DNA of 38,120 nt from positions 1-38,120 of the forward strand of contig NZ_LGDV01000221.1 of NCBI RefSeq assembly GCF_001280015.1. Reading direction: 5' to 3'. The DNA comes from Streptomyces sp. MMG1121 (GTDB lineage: Bacteria; Actinomycetota; Actinomycetes; Streptomycetales; Streptomycetaceae). Numbering within the stretch: the first letter of the stretch is position 1; every line of letters starts with the position of its first letter. The notes beneath the pieces are model-generated. The model was not told where the DNA came from, searched no databases, and saw nothing but the letters and a program-made list of their open reading frames with translations. A program made the position numbers and the translations under genes. Shown piece by piece: positions 21,725-30,349 of this stretch.

Positions 21725-22200
21725 CCTGTGGTGCGGTACAGCCCGGCCTGGCACCACCGCGTTGCGCTTGGCTCGCTGGGTGATGCTGCGGCTCTCGGCA
21801 CGGTGCATGAGCGGGCCGGTGGTGGCGAGGCGTCGGTCTGCTCCCGCGCGGTCGGCGTTCCTGGCGCGCGGCCCATTCCGCGCGGACGTACGCCCGGGCG
21901 GTGATCTTGGCGCGGTCGTCGGCGGGGCCGCTGACGGCGACGGTGACGGTGTCGGGCAGGCCGGTCCGGCTCGCCTCGGGCTGCTGCCGGTATGGGTGAC
22001 GAGGAGCAGCGCCAGCGTGGCAGGGTCGCTGTGTACCTCCCCGGCCGGGTCGGTGATTCCCTGCTGCGTTGCGCCGTCGTCATAGGGGCCGCGTCCGTGG
22101 CACGACGCGATCAGGTCGAGAGCGGCGGCGGCCTTCAGGGGGCCGTCGCGCTGGGCCAGGTGCGAGATGGCAACGCGCGGTCGCTCTCGTGCCTGCCCGC
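21725..22200 (-). pseudogene. frameshifted gene of unknown function
   Basis: Three minus-strand frames join into one plausible protein: VAISHLAQRDGPLKAAAALD with LIASCHGRGPYDDGATQQGI and TDPAGEVHSDPATLALLLVT; then GLPDTVTVAVSGPADDRAKI with TARAYVRAEWAARQERR; then GPLMHRAESRSITQRAKRNA. Each part has real-gene character and the order is collinear, so this was a gene of roughly 160 residues broken by at least two indels. I do not recognise the family. The (CCTGA)6 repeat lies at its 3' end. Confidence 0.45.
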
Positions 22201-22290
22201 GCAGAGGTGTTCGGGCACTGCGTGCTGCGTTGCCCGGTGGGGCCTTTCAGCGTTTGCCTGCCGTAGACCTCTATCCAAGGAAGTCCGGTT

Positions 22291-23472
22291 ATGCCTCGTC
22301 CTGCCCATATCGCCATGGTCGGTACCCCTATGGTCGGCCATGTGCTGCCCAGCCTGGAGATCATCCGTGAGCTGGTGACCCGCGGTCATCGCGTGACGTA
22401 CGCCAATGCCGACCCCGTCGCCGAACTGATCACCCCCACCGGCGCCGAGCTGGTCGCCATCACCTCCACTCTGCCGGTCGCCGATGACTGGCCGCAGGAT
22501 CCCATCGCCTCCGCCTCCCTCTTCCTAGGCGAGGCGATGGCTGTTCTGCCACAGCTGCACGCCGCGTACGACGAGGATCCAGCCGACCTGTACCTCTACG
22601 ACGTCGCCGCGTACGCGGGCCGCGCGCTGGCCGATGCTCAGGGCCGCGGTCTCGTCCAGCTGTCCGCGGCGCACGTGGCCTGGGAGGGCGCCCAGGAGGA
22701 GGTCGGTGCGGCGTTCGCGCAGCTGCCCGGAGGTCCCGCGTACCGAGAGCGGTTCGCCGCTTGGCTGACCCGAGGCGGTGCGGCGACCGGGAACGTGGAG
22801 GAGTTCACCGGCCGTCCCCGGCGAACGCTGGCCATGATCCCGCGCGCCATGCAGCCACATGCGGACCGTGTCGACACCGAGGCGGTGACGTTCGTCGGCC
22901 CGTGCTTCGGCGCCGGCCAGGAGCAGGACGGCTGGGTGCGGCCGGCCGCCGCGAAGAAGGTACTGCTGGTGTCGCTGGCCGGCTCGGAGTACCACGGGCC
23001 GCAGGAGATCTACCACCAGTGTGTGGCGGCGTTCGCCGATCTCCCGGGATGGCATGTGGTGCTGCAGACGGTCAGGGGCAGCCAGCTGGCCGAGCGGCTT
23101 CCTCGCAACTTCGAAGTGCAGCCGTGGGCGCCGCCGTTGGCGATGCTCGAGCAGGCAGACGTATGGGTGACGCACACGGGGATGGGCAGCAGCAGTCAGG
23201 GCCTGCACGCCGGTGTGCCGATGATCGCGGTACCGCACGGGGCCGACCAGTGCTTCCACGCGGACCGACTCGTCGAACTGGGTGTCGCCCGCCGGATCGA
23301 CACCGCGGACGTCACGGCGGCGGCGCTGCGTACGGCCCTGATGGAACTCATCGGCGACCCACAGGTCGCCGCGCGCTCGGCATGGCTGTGGTCCGAGGTA
23401 CGCGCAGAAGGCGGCACCTGCCGGGCCGCGGATCTGATCGAGGATCAGCTGGCAGAGGAGCGAGTGGGCTGA
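22291..23472 (+). CDS. macrolide-type GT1 glycosyltransferase (MGT/OleD family)
   Basis: The product is 393 residues; ATG at 22291 with AAGGAAG 8 bases upstream. It starts PAHIAMVGTPMVGHVLPSLE, the acceptor-side motif of the family with His17 at the catalytic-base position (GHVLPSL). The C-terminal half carries the donor-binding segment FEVQPWAPPLAMLEQADVWV, THTGMGSSSQGLHAGVPMIA and VPHGADQCFHADRLVELGVA (WxP, HxGxGS and DQ signature). These soluble enzymes transfer glucose from UDP-glucose to macrolides or other small phenolic or alcohol acceptors, often inactivating them. There is no biosynthetic cluster around it, so a detoxification or resistance role is more likely than a biosynthetic one. 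It is about 20 residues shorter than typical OleD. A hairpin lies 159 bases downstream. Confidence 0.92.
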   Translation: MPRPAHIAMVGTPMVGHVLPSLEIIRELVTRGHRVTYANADPVAELITPTGAELVAITSTLPVADDWPQDPIASASLFLGEAMAVLPQLHAAYDEDPADLYLYDVAAYAGRALADAQGRGLVQLSAAHVAWEGAQEEVGAAFAQLPGGPAYRERFAAWLTRGGAATGNVEEFTGRPRRTLAMIPRAMQPHADRVDTEAVTFVGPCFGAGQEQDGWVRPAAAKKVLLVSLAGSEYHGPQEIYHQCVAAFADLPGWHVVLQTVRGSQLAERLPRNFEVQPWAPPLAMLEQADVWVTHTGMGSSSQGLHAGVPMIAVPHGADQCFHADRLVELGVARRIDTADVTAAALRTALMELIGDPQVAARSAWLWSEVRAEGGTCRAADLIEDQLAEERVG

Positions 23473-23796
23473 CAGCACCGTGGCCTGTGTGGTGAGGCGG
23501 ACGAGTCGCCTGTAGCAGCACATGGCTGTGGCGAGGGCGAGGAAGACCAGGTAGCCGCAGGGGGCGCTCGTCACGAGGGCTGAGTCTGCGGTAGCCGGAC
23601 AGACAGGACGTCGTCCTCGATCGATGCCCCGTCCCGCCGGCCGAAACCGGCGGGACGCTCTCGCGTGGCACACCCGTCCGCGCGACTGGCGGCACGGAAC
23701 AGCCGGCTTCGCTCAGCGGGGCAGCGACTTGAGCAACCCGACCATCAGTCCCCACACCCCGAGGGAGCTGGGCGGCGCGGAGCAGTCGGATGAGTC
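23473..23796. other. gap after the glycosyltransferase
   Basis: No convincing gene. On the minus strand a hydrophobic piece (ALVTSAPCGYLVFLALATAM) may be part of a lost gene. It contains the hairpin at 23631-23656. Confidence 0.4.
23631..23656. terminator. 10-bp hairpin
   Basis: GTCCCGCCGG (23631-23640), loop CCGAAA, CCGGCGGGAC (23647-23656): perfect stem. It is the likely end of the glycosyltransferase transcript. Confidence 0.65.
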
Positions 23797-24069
23797 GTGC
23801 TCTCTTCGTTCCAGGTCGGCACCTCCCAGGACTACACGGCCTACGGCATGAACGCCGGAAACATCTCCCAGCTCTACGACAGCTGCACCGGCGACACGAT
23901 CGCGGAGTGGATCTGGGCCTACTCGTTCGTTCAAGCGCACGGGGACTCGTACATCCAGGTCTCGATCGCCTCGATGGGTTCGAACCAGGGGGCGACGACT
24001 TTCCCGTCCTGGGAAATCCGTCGCAGGCTGCTTCGACGAACTACGTGGTCCCTATGCGGGTTGCCATGA
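23797..24069 (+). pseudogene. fragment of an unknown secreted-type protein
   Basis: The plus-strand frame gives FQVGTSQDYTAYGMNAGNIS, then QLYDSCTGDTIAEWIWAYSF and VQAHGDSYIQVSIASMGSNQ, a compositionally normal protein with aromatic and polar residues. It lacks a signal peptide or sensible start and turns to noise after FPSWEI near 24022. I do not recognise a domain. It is probably an internal piece of an extracellular protein. Confidence 0.4.
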
Positions 24070-24291
24070 CGACCGCGACCTGGACCAGATCCCCTGGACC
24101 CAGCCGTAGCGGCTCGAGATGCCGTGCGCAGGTTGGTTGGGCGGATGCGCGGTTTCACCGGCCGCCGACAGGCGACGCGGCCCCAACAAGCGACTCCTCG
24201 AACTCACCACGTAGGACACGGTGCAAGGCTCGCCCCCGAGGAAGAGGTTGCCGACGCCGGCCACGGGCGGCCGGTTGTTCCGGGAGTTCAT
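24052..24291 (-). pseudogene. hydrogenase maturation protease stub (HupD/HycI-like N-terminus)
   Basis: The ATG at 24291 overlaps the hypX stop (ATGA), showing former translational coupling. It begins MNSRNNRPPVAGVGNLFLGG. The stretch VAGVGNxFLG is the N-terminal strand and turn of the endopeptidases that trim the [NiFe]-hydrogenase large subunit. The next conserved residues (DDGFGVEV with the metal-binding Glu) are replaced by unrelated sequence, and the frame ends after 79 residues. This is a truncated relic, but it confirms what hypX once belonged to. Confidence 0.6.
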
Positions 24292-26012
24292 CGGACGGCT
24301 CCCGCCGGTGGTGCCAGGGGGCGGGCGGAGGCGGTCGGCTCCTTGCGCACGAAGGCCGAGCGCAGGGCGTGGTAAGGGGCCTCGGGGTCGAAGAAGGCGG
24401 CGTGCATGCGGGCGAGTTCCTCCCGCCGGTAGTCCGCGAGCGGTTGTGCCTCCTCGTCCGTGCGGCGTGCCGCGGCCTTGGCGGTGATGCGGTGCCGCAG
24501 GTCCGGTGCGGTGGCGAGATCGGTGGCCAGCCGTTCGACCTGGGTGGCGAACTCGCCCGGCGCGGTGGTCAGGAGCCGGTCCACCAGTTTGAGCCGTGCG
24601 GCCGACGCGGCGCTCAGGGGCAGGGCTTCCCGGGTGAGCCGACGGGCGGTGTCGGCTCCGGCGCGGCGCGGGAGCGAGTACGTCCAGAACTCGGAGCCGT
24701 ACACGCCCATCCGCCGGTAGTGCGGATTGAGCACGGCGCCCGTACGGCACCACACCTGGTCGGCGGCGAGCGCGAGCATGGCGCCTCCGGCGGCGGCGTT
24801 GCCGGCGAGCGCGGTGACCACCAGCCGGTCGGTGGTGCGCAGCACCGCCTCGACCAGGTCGTTCATGGCGTTGAGATTCCGCCAGGACTCCTCGGCGGGG
24901 TCGGCGGCCGCCTCGATGACGTTCAGGTGGATGCCGTTGGAGAAGAAGTCGCGGTCGGAGCCGAGCACCAGCACGAAGGTGGGGCGGGTCAGTGCGTGTT
25001 CGTATGCGGTGAGGAGTCTGCGGCACTGGTCGGTGCTCATCGCACCGCCCGGGAAGGAGACGGTCAGGAAGCCGACCTCGCCGCGCTGCCGGTATCGGAT
25101 GTCGGTCCAGGTGCGGCGGTGCGCGGGCAGTTCGAGCGGGATGGCGGCTTCCGCGAGGTCGAGCTCGTGCGGCCCGGCGAAGGAGGCGAGGACGGAGGCG
25201 GCGGGACGCCGGAAGGGTGCCGGGTCGCCGGAGTGCTTGCGCGGGCGCAGTTCCGGGATCCACACGGCACCGTCGCGGGTGGCGCGGCACACCGCGCCCG
25301 CCCGGGTCGCGAGAAGGTCGCCGGGGCGGCCGCGCAGCCGGTCCTCGGGGTGACCGCCGTGCAGGAACACCTCGCGGCCCAGGAGCTCGTCCAGGACGCC
25401 CGGCTGCGAGTCGGCGCCGCGCAGCTTGCGAAGCACGGCCTCGGTGCTGTCGTTCGACCAGTCGATGCGGCGCCGCTCCTGCCGGAAGAAGTCGCGCCAG
25501 ACGACGTGCAGGGGAGTGTCGGGATGGTGGATCTGTGGGCGGGGCCTGTAACCGCCTGCGGCGTATCGGCGCACGGCCAGCAGGACGGCGGACGTGGCGG
25601 CGTCGGAGACCTCGTTTCGGTACAGGTCGCTCTTGCCGACGGGCGGCACGGCGAACGGCTCCGCCGCCCAGATGTCCCCGGCGTCCAAGGCCGCCTCGGC
25701 CTGGAGCACTGTGACACCCCACCGCGGAGCCTGCTCGGCGATCGCCCAGTCGAGCGAGGAGGGACCACGGTCGCCGGGCGGCCCGGGATGTACGACGAGG
25801 CAGGTGCGCTCCCGCCAGACGTCCTCGGGCAGAGCCGTTCTCAGCATCGGAGCGATGATCAGCTCCGGGCGCCGTTCGCGTACGGCGGCCCGGACCGGGT
25901 CGTCGCCGTGCGTGGCGAGGACGATGTCCACCCGGTGGCCCTGGTCCGAGAGTTCCGCGTACACCCGCTGGGAGAGGCTGTTGAACGCGCTCACAACGAG
26001 CAAAATGTTCAT
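24288..26012 (-). CDS. hypX: HypX/HoxX hydrogenase maturation protein, orphan
   Basis: The product is 574 residues from the ATG at 26012 (MNILLVVSAFNSLSQRVYAE); a longer frame exists upstream but does not fit the family start. The N-terminal formyltransferase-like domain carries HPGPPGDRGPSSLDWAI (from residue 75) and WGVTVLQAEAALDAGDIWA. The C-terminal enoyl-CoA hydratase-like domain (about 295-500) carries FVLVLGSDRDFFSNGIHLNV and AGGAMLALAADQVWCRTGAV. HypX makes the carbon monoxide ligand of the [NiFe] site from a formyl group under aerobic conditions. Length and motifs are complete, so it may be intact. However, no hydrogenase or hypABCDEF genes are present, only a protease stub downstream and an IS5 relic upstream. 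No clear ribosome site is seen. Confidence 0.9.
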   Translation of the reverse strand: MNILLVVSAFNSLSQRVYAELSDQGHRVDIVLATHGDDPVRAAVRERRPELIIAPMLRTALPEDVWRERTCLVVHPGPPGDRGPSSLDWAIAEQAPRWGVTVLQAEAALDAGDIWAAEPFAVPPVGKSDLYRNEVSDAATSAVLLAVRRYAAGGYRPRPQIHHPDTPLHVVWRDFFRQERRRIDWSNDSTEAVLRKLRGADSQPGVLDELLGREVFLHGGHPEDRLRGRPGDLLATRAGAVCRATRDGAVWIPELRPRKHSGDPAPFRRPAASVLASFAGPHELDLAEAAIPLELPAHRRTWTDIRYRQRGEVGFLTVSFPGGAMSTDQCRRLLTAYEHALTRPTFVLVLGSDRDFFSNGIHLNVIEAAADPAEESWRNLNAMNDLVEAVLRTTDRLVVTALAGNAAAGGAMLALAADQVWCRTGAVLNPHYRRMGVYGSEFWTYSLPRRAGADTARRLTREALPLSAASAARLKLVDRLLTTAPGEFATQVERLATDLATAPDLRHRITAKAAARRTDEEAQPLADYRREELARMHAAFFDPEAPYHALRSAFVRKEPTASARPLAPPAGAVR

Positions 26013-26120
26013 GATGCAGCATGTTCGCGTTTTCCGGGTGTGTCGTGAAGAACCACTACGGCGTTTCGTCCGCCTCGGACCGGGCGCTTCCGCCATCCGG
26101 ATTCGGGGGAGTGAGCGTTT

Positions 26121-26530
26121 TCAGCGGTAGCTCTCGAGGGTGAGTACGGCTTTGGCGGCTGTGGTGAGCCAGGTGGGGCTGCAGCGGGCTTTGCGTAAGG
26201 TGCGCCAGGTCTTGAGTGGGGCCATGCCGCGCTCGACGGGGTACCGGAGCCGGGCACGGGCCTCGTTCACCGATCGCTGCTGGACGGTGAGTTCTTGACG
26301 CGGCGGCGCCGGTGCGGGACGGCGGAGTTCCCGCCGGCGCTGAAGCAGCCCAGGTCCGCCAGGACCGGGATACCCAGCCGTTGGCAGGTGGCGACGATGC
26401 GGTGGCGGCGGGCTGTGGTGATGTCGTGCGCGCGGCCCGGCAGAACCCGCGGGGTCGCGGTGAGCCCCGGCGCCCGGCGGGCCAGGGGTGTGAGGACGGC
26501 CGCGCGTGCGGCAGATCAACTGCGGCAGGA
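26121..26530 (-). pseudogene. IS5-family transposase relic, C-terminal half
   Basis: One frame reads HDITTARRHRIVATCQRLGI with PVLADLGCFSAGGNSAVP (second catalytic Asp region). After a shift, another reads QELTVQQRSVNEARARLRYP with VERGMAPLKTWRTLRKARCS and LTTAAKAVLTLESYR and stop (third catalytic Glu region, VERxxAxLKxW). The N-terminal half is gone and a frameshift separates the two parts. It lies just upstream of hypX and probably removed the genes that preceded it. Confidence 0.75.
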
Positions 26531-26540
26531 TACGTGACCA

Positions 26541-27051
26541 ACGGAGCGGCCGGGTTGGAGAGTTGAGCCTCGACACCTCGCTCAACAGCCCAGGGACTCC
26601 GCCCGTTTCGCCCGTGCCCCGGGCTACCCAGTCAGTGGGCGGCCCGAAACCCTCGATGCACCGCGTATCGCCCAGCGGCTGATCGGCGACACCTTCGACT
26701 GGACCGGGACGGGCCGCGTCATGGTGCGCGACGAGGTCGCCGGGTCCTGCCGCACCATCACACGCCTTGTTGGCCGGCTTGCGGAAGCGGCCTGGTCGCC
26801 TTGCAGTGATCCGGAAGGAATACGCGCGGCCGACCGAGCCAGTGAGCGGGAATCAGGTACGGATTCGGGACTGTCGCGGATACCAGTGCACACGAAGGTC
26901 CGGAACCTGCAGTTCCGGCGCCGGCAGCCACGCCCATCTCCCGCCCGTTCTTCCACCGTCGACCCACCGGCATCGGGATACCTCACCTTCCCGGCGTAGC
27001 GCGGCCCACGCGGGCCGTCACGCCCCGGGTGACCCACACCGTTGAAGGTCT
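26541..27051. other. 511-base gene-free gap
   Basis: Open frames exist on both strands (for example RIAQRLIGDTFDWTGTGRVM on plus), but none can be assigned. A short CGGCCC/GGGCCG hairpin at 27002-27017 lies 35 bases after the phosphatase stop. Confidence 0.4.
27002..27017 (-). terminator. short hairpin downstream of the phosphatase gene
   Basis: CGGCCC-ACGC-GGGCCG: 6-pair stem, 4-base loop, 35 bases past the stop at 27052 in the direction of transcription. Weak but well placed. Confidence 0.35.
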
Positions 27052-29172
27052 CTAGTGGGGACGTCGTGTACCTGTTGACGCGAACGACTGTGCGCGGGCG
27101 ATCAGCAGGGCGACGTCGTCGTGGTCGTCGGGCTGCCGGAGGTCGTCCAGGAGACGGTCGCAGGTTTCCTCCAGCGGGCAGTCGGGTGCGTCGAGGACGC
27201 GGAGGAGTGTGTCGAGGCGTTCGTCGATGGGGTGGTGGCGGGTTTCGACCAGCCCATCGGTGTAGAGGACCAGTTGGTCGCCCGGGCTGAGGCTGACGGT
27301 GGTGGCCTCGAAGAGGACGCCGCCGACGCCGAGTGGCGTGCCGGTGGGCAGGTCGAGCAGCTGGGGATGGTTTCCGCGGCGCACGAGGACGGGGGGCAGG
27401 TGGCCGGCGTTGGCGATGTGGCACTCGCCGCGGTGCGGATCGTAGGCGGCGTAGAGACAGGTGGCGATGTACTGCTCCAGTCCGGAGGTGATCGTGTCGA
27501 GCTGCTCGAGGACGCGGGTGGGGTCGAGGTCGAGGCCGGCGAAGGCGGCGGTTGCGGTGCGCAGGCGGCCCATGGCCGCGGCGGCGTCGATGCCGCTGCC
27601 CATGACGTCGCCCACGACGAGAGCCGTCCTGTCGCCGCCCAGCGGGAGGACGTCGTACCAGTCGCCGCCGATCTCGTAGGCGGCCTGTGCGGGCTGGTAC
27701 CGGGAAGCGATCTGCAGGCCGGGCAGGTGGGGTGGATGGTGGGGGAGCAGGCTGCGCTGCAGGGTCTCGGCGGCGTTGCGCACGCTCTGGTGGGCACGGG
27801 CATTGTCGATGCACACCGCGGTGCGGGAGGCCAGTTCGGTGGCGATGGCGAGATCGTCCTCGTCGAAGGGCCGTGGATCGCGGGCGCGGGTCAGCCCCAG
27901 GAAGCCGAGCACGGTGGCGCGTGCAATGAGGGGGACGGCCATGTAGGAGTGCACTCCGGCGCGGGCCAGCAGCGTGGCGGCGTGGTCGTCGCGGGCGATG
28001 CGTGTCAGGTCCTTTCCGTCGGCGTGGGGGATCAGGATGGGCCGGCCGGTGCGCACGCAGCGGGTGGCCACGCGGTCGTCGTCGTACGCGGCGATGTGGC
28101 CGGGCGGATCTGCGGCCTCATGGGCATCGGTGGGGTAGGCGGCCTTCAGCGCGAGGGCACGGAAGAACGCGGGACCGACATGGGTGCTAGGCCGGTGCTC
28201 GTCGATGACGGAGTCGAGGACATCGACGGAGACCACGTCGGCGAGCTCGGGAACGGTGACGTCGGCCAGCTCACGGGCGGTCTGTGCGACGTCCAGGGTG
28301 GTGCCGATACGGGCGGAGCCGTCGGCTAGCAGCGCCAGGCGTCGCCGCGTCGCGGTTGCCTCCCTGGTCGACTGGTAACGCTCGGTGACATCAGTGACCA
28401 GTTCGGCCACTCCGAGCACGCGGCCCTGGGTGTCCTCCAGCCGGTAGACCGAGATTGTCCACGCGTGCAGGCGCGGTTCCGGGTCGGCCGGACTGTGGCC
28501 GACGATGGTGGACTGGTCGATCAGGGGGACCCCGGTGTCGAGGACCTCCCGCATCGCGGTTTCGGGCGTCTCGAACTTCGTGTCCTGCATGATCTCGCGG
28601 TAGTGGTGGCCGAGGTGATCTTGCATGGGGATGCCGTGCATCCGCTCCAGCGCGGGGTTGACGGCCATGTACCGCAGGTCGGGGTCGAGGATCGCGATTC
28701 CGATGGGGGACTGGGAGATCAGCCGGGTGGACAGGGCGACGTCCCGCTCCACCTCGTGCAAGGTGGGTGAGTCGGTGCCGAGCCCGAGGGCGTAGAAGTC
28801 GCCGCGGTCGTCCTGGAGCCGCATGTTGCGCAGCTCCACCAGCCGCGTGCCGCCGTCCTTTCGCCGGACGGGGAACGTGCCGCCCCAGCTCTGGCCCGTC
28901 GCCATGACTTCGGCGAACTTCTTGATCACCCAGTCCCAGTGCTCCTCGCCGACCAGCAACTGCGCGGCGAACTGCCCGAGCGCTTCCTCGGCGGTGTAGC
29001 CGTACAGTTCCTCGGCCTGCGGGCTCCACAGGACCACCCGTCCCTCGGCGTCCAGGAGCACTGCCGCGACACCGAGAAGATCCATCAGCCCGCTCTGTCG
29101 GGCCGGGTCGTCGTCCGGTCGGCCGCCCAGCACCCGGCCGATGTCCACAGCAGGCCGTTCGGCTTCGCTCAT
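27052..29172 (-). CDS. PAS-PAS-GAF-PP2C (SpoIIE-type) serine phosphatase
   Basis: The product is 706 residues. The ATG at 29172 (MSEAERPAVDIGRVL) is preceded by GGAAAGGG. Domains in order: PAS 1 (about 30-140, ALLDAEGRVVLWSPQAEELYGY-like), PAS 2 (about 150-270, SPIGIAILDPDLRYMAVNPA), GAF (about 285-455, RTAVCIDNARAH at its end) and the PPM phosphatase (about 470-700). The metal-binding residues are all visible: GGDWYDVLPL, GDVMGSGIDAAAAMG, NAGHLPPVLV, LVLYTDGLVE and DDVALLI. These proteins dephosphorylate anti-anti-sigma factors and so release sigma factors in response to a signal sensed by PAS/GAF. There is no anti-sigma partner nearby, which is common for this abundant Streptomyces family. 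No N-terminal kinase domain. Confidence 0.93.
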   Translation of the reverse strand: MSEAERPAVDIGRVLGGRPDDDPARQSGLMDLLGVAAVLLDAEGRVVLWSPQAEELYGYTAEEALGQFAAQLLVGEEHWDWVIKKFAEVMATGQSWGGTFPVRRKDGGTRLVELRNMRLQDDRGDFYALGLGTDSPTLHEVERDVALSTRLISQSPIGIAILDPDLRYMAVNPALERMHGIPMQDHLGHHYREIMQDTKFETPETAMREVLDTGVPLIDQSTIVGHSPADPEPRLHAWTISVYRLEDTQGRVLGVAELVTDVTERYQSTREATATRRRLALLADGSARIGTTLDVAQTARELADVTVPELADVVSVDVLDSVIDEHRPSTHVGPAFFRALALKAAYPTDAHEAADPPGHIAAYDDDRVATRCVRTGRPILIPHADGKDLTRIARDDHAATLLARAGVHSYMAVPLIARATVLGFLGLTRARDPRPFDEDDLAIATELASRTAVCIDNARAHQSVRNAAETLQRSLLPHHPPHLPGLQIASRYQPAQAAYEIGGDWYDVLPLGGDRTALVVGDVMGSGIDAAAAMGRLRTATAAFAGLDLDPTRVLEQLDTITSGLEQYIATCLYAAYDPHRGECHIANAGHLPPVLVRRGNHPQLLDLPTGTPLGVGGVLFEATTVSLSPGDQLVLYTDGLVETRHHPIDERLDTLLRVLDAPDCPLEETCDRLLDDLRQPDDHDDVALLIARAQSFASTGTRRPH

Positions 29173-29983
29173 CGTGGGCACCCTTTCCGCCCGCGGTGCC
29201 GGGTGATCCATCCCTTGGACTCGGAGCGCGGCCTGTCGACACCAGCAGGCACTTCACCTCCATGGTCACCCGGACGGCCGGAGTGCACACCGTGGCGCGC
29301 CCGGCCAGGGTCGGAACGGTGCCGGGTCCGGGCCGTCCGACGGGCTCAGGCCCCGGCATCCGCGTCGGCCGGGAGACCGGGTCTTGCGACGGGCCGGAAT
29401 ACCGTCGTCATCATCCCCAGCACGGCCCCCGGCCGGCTCCGGGTCCGCCATCGATGCACGGGCTACTCGCTCCTCGAGCACCAGGACCTGCTTGGCCGCC
29501 CTCCAGGAGGCCGGCCGATCGGTCGTGTCCCGTTCTCCCCTTGCGTGCAGCCCCCAGGTAACGGGGCGGCATTGGTGGTGGACGGATGCCCGGTGACACA
29601 AGGTGACGGCGGTCCGGGGAAGCCGCTGTCGATCCGGCGTGGTCCCGGCACGGTGAACGGTGAGCGAGTTCCGCAGGGCACCGCCCCGACCGGGGTGGGA
29701 GGCGGGGTGAGCCGGGAGCCGGGAGACTCGCGCGCCCGCCTGCGCTGAAGCGGTTGGTCATCGAGCGCAGTGGAGCGCCGGCCCGCGCCGCGGTCTTCCG
29801 GTCGCAGACACCGGCGATGCCTTCCTCGGTGATGAGGTCGTGGTCCCTGGCGACGCTGTGTTCGCACCGCTGAGGATCCGCGTCCGGTGGGCGGCCCTGC
29901 CCTCAGAGCGTGCGGATCGGCAGGATGCCCGGCGACGACGAGGCCGGACGTAGAAGCCCCGCTGGACGGCTCCGGTGGGGCTG
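29173..29983. other. 811-base region without a recognisable gene
   Basis: I see no coding region, repeat or RNA structure I can support. Minus-strand fragments such as HDLITEEGIAGVCDRKTAAR near 29800 are protein-like but unplaced; they might belong to the lost upstream part of an integrated element, given the excisionase-like ORF next door. Confidence 0.4.
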
Positions 29984-30181
29984 CTACGTGCGGCGGTCTA
30001 CGACGGCGTGCAGTGTTCGGCGGGGGCACGGCTCCCCGCTTTCCGGCATGCGGAGCAAGGACGCGGTGACGACACCGGTCGTACGGCCCATGGGTGGCAC
30101 GTGGCACGGGAACTCCCCGCGACGCACCAGTTCGTAGCCCTTCGCCCGAGAGAACCCCGACGCCTTGGAGGCACCTTCCAC
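29984..30181 (-). CDS. excisionase-type HTH protein (short, possibly truncated)
   Basis: The product is 65 residues from GTG 30181. GASKASGFSRAKGYELVRRG EFP matches the HTH_17/excisionase pattern (AAxxLGFSRxxxYELxRxGEFP), followed by the wing-like VTASLLRMPESGE. Such proteins bind att sites with an integrase or act as small regulators on integrated plasmids. Usually a few more residues precede the helix, and the position of the Val-Arg wing (VxRxGxxxRV) is altered, so it may be a relic. No integrase or att site was found nearby. Confidence 0.5.
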   Translation of the reverse strand: MEGASKASGFSRAKGYELVRRGEFPCHVPPMGRTTGVVTASLLRMPESGEPCPRRTLHAVVDRRT

Positions 30182-30349
30182 GCTCCCTGTTCCGTCCGTG
30201 GCGGCGCGGATGTGTGTAGGCCTTCAACAGGTGCCTCGCACCTCGCTGGTCTGTCCGTGCCATGCGGATTCTCCGGCCGGCAGCACACTGCGCTCCCACG
30301 TCGCGGGCGCTCGCGGTGTCCCTGCGTTGGGCCGCGGGTACCGTGGTCG

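Noticed and set aside
22291..23472. Glycosyltransferase as part of an antibiotic gene cluster
   Set aside because: No polyketide, peptide-synthetase, sugar-nucleotide or tailoring genes are nearby, so a stand-alone detoxifying enzyme is more likely.
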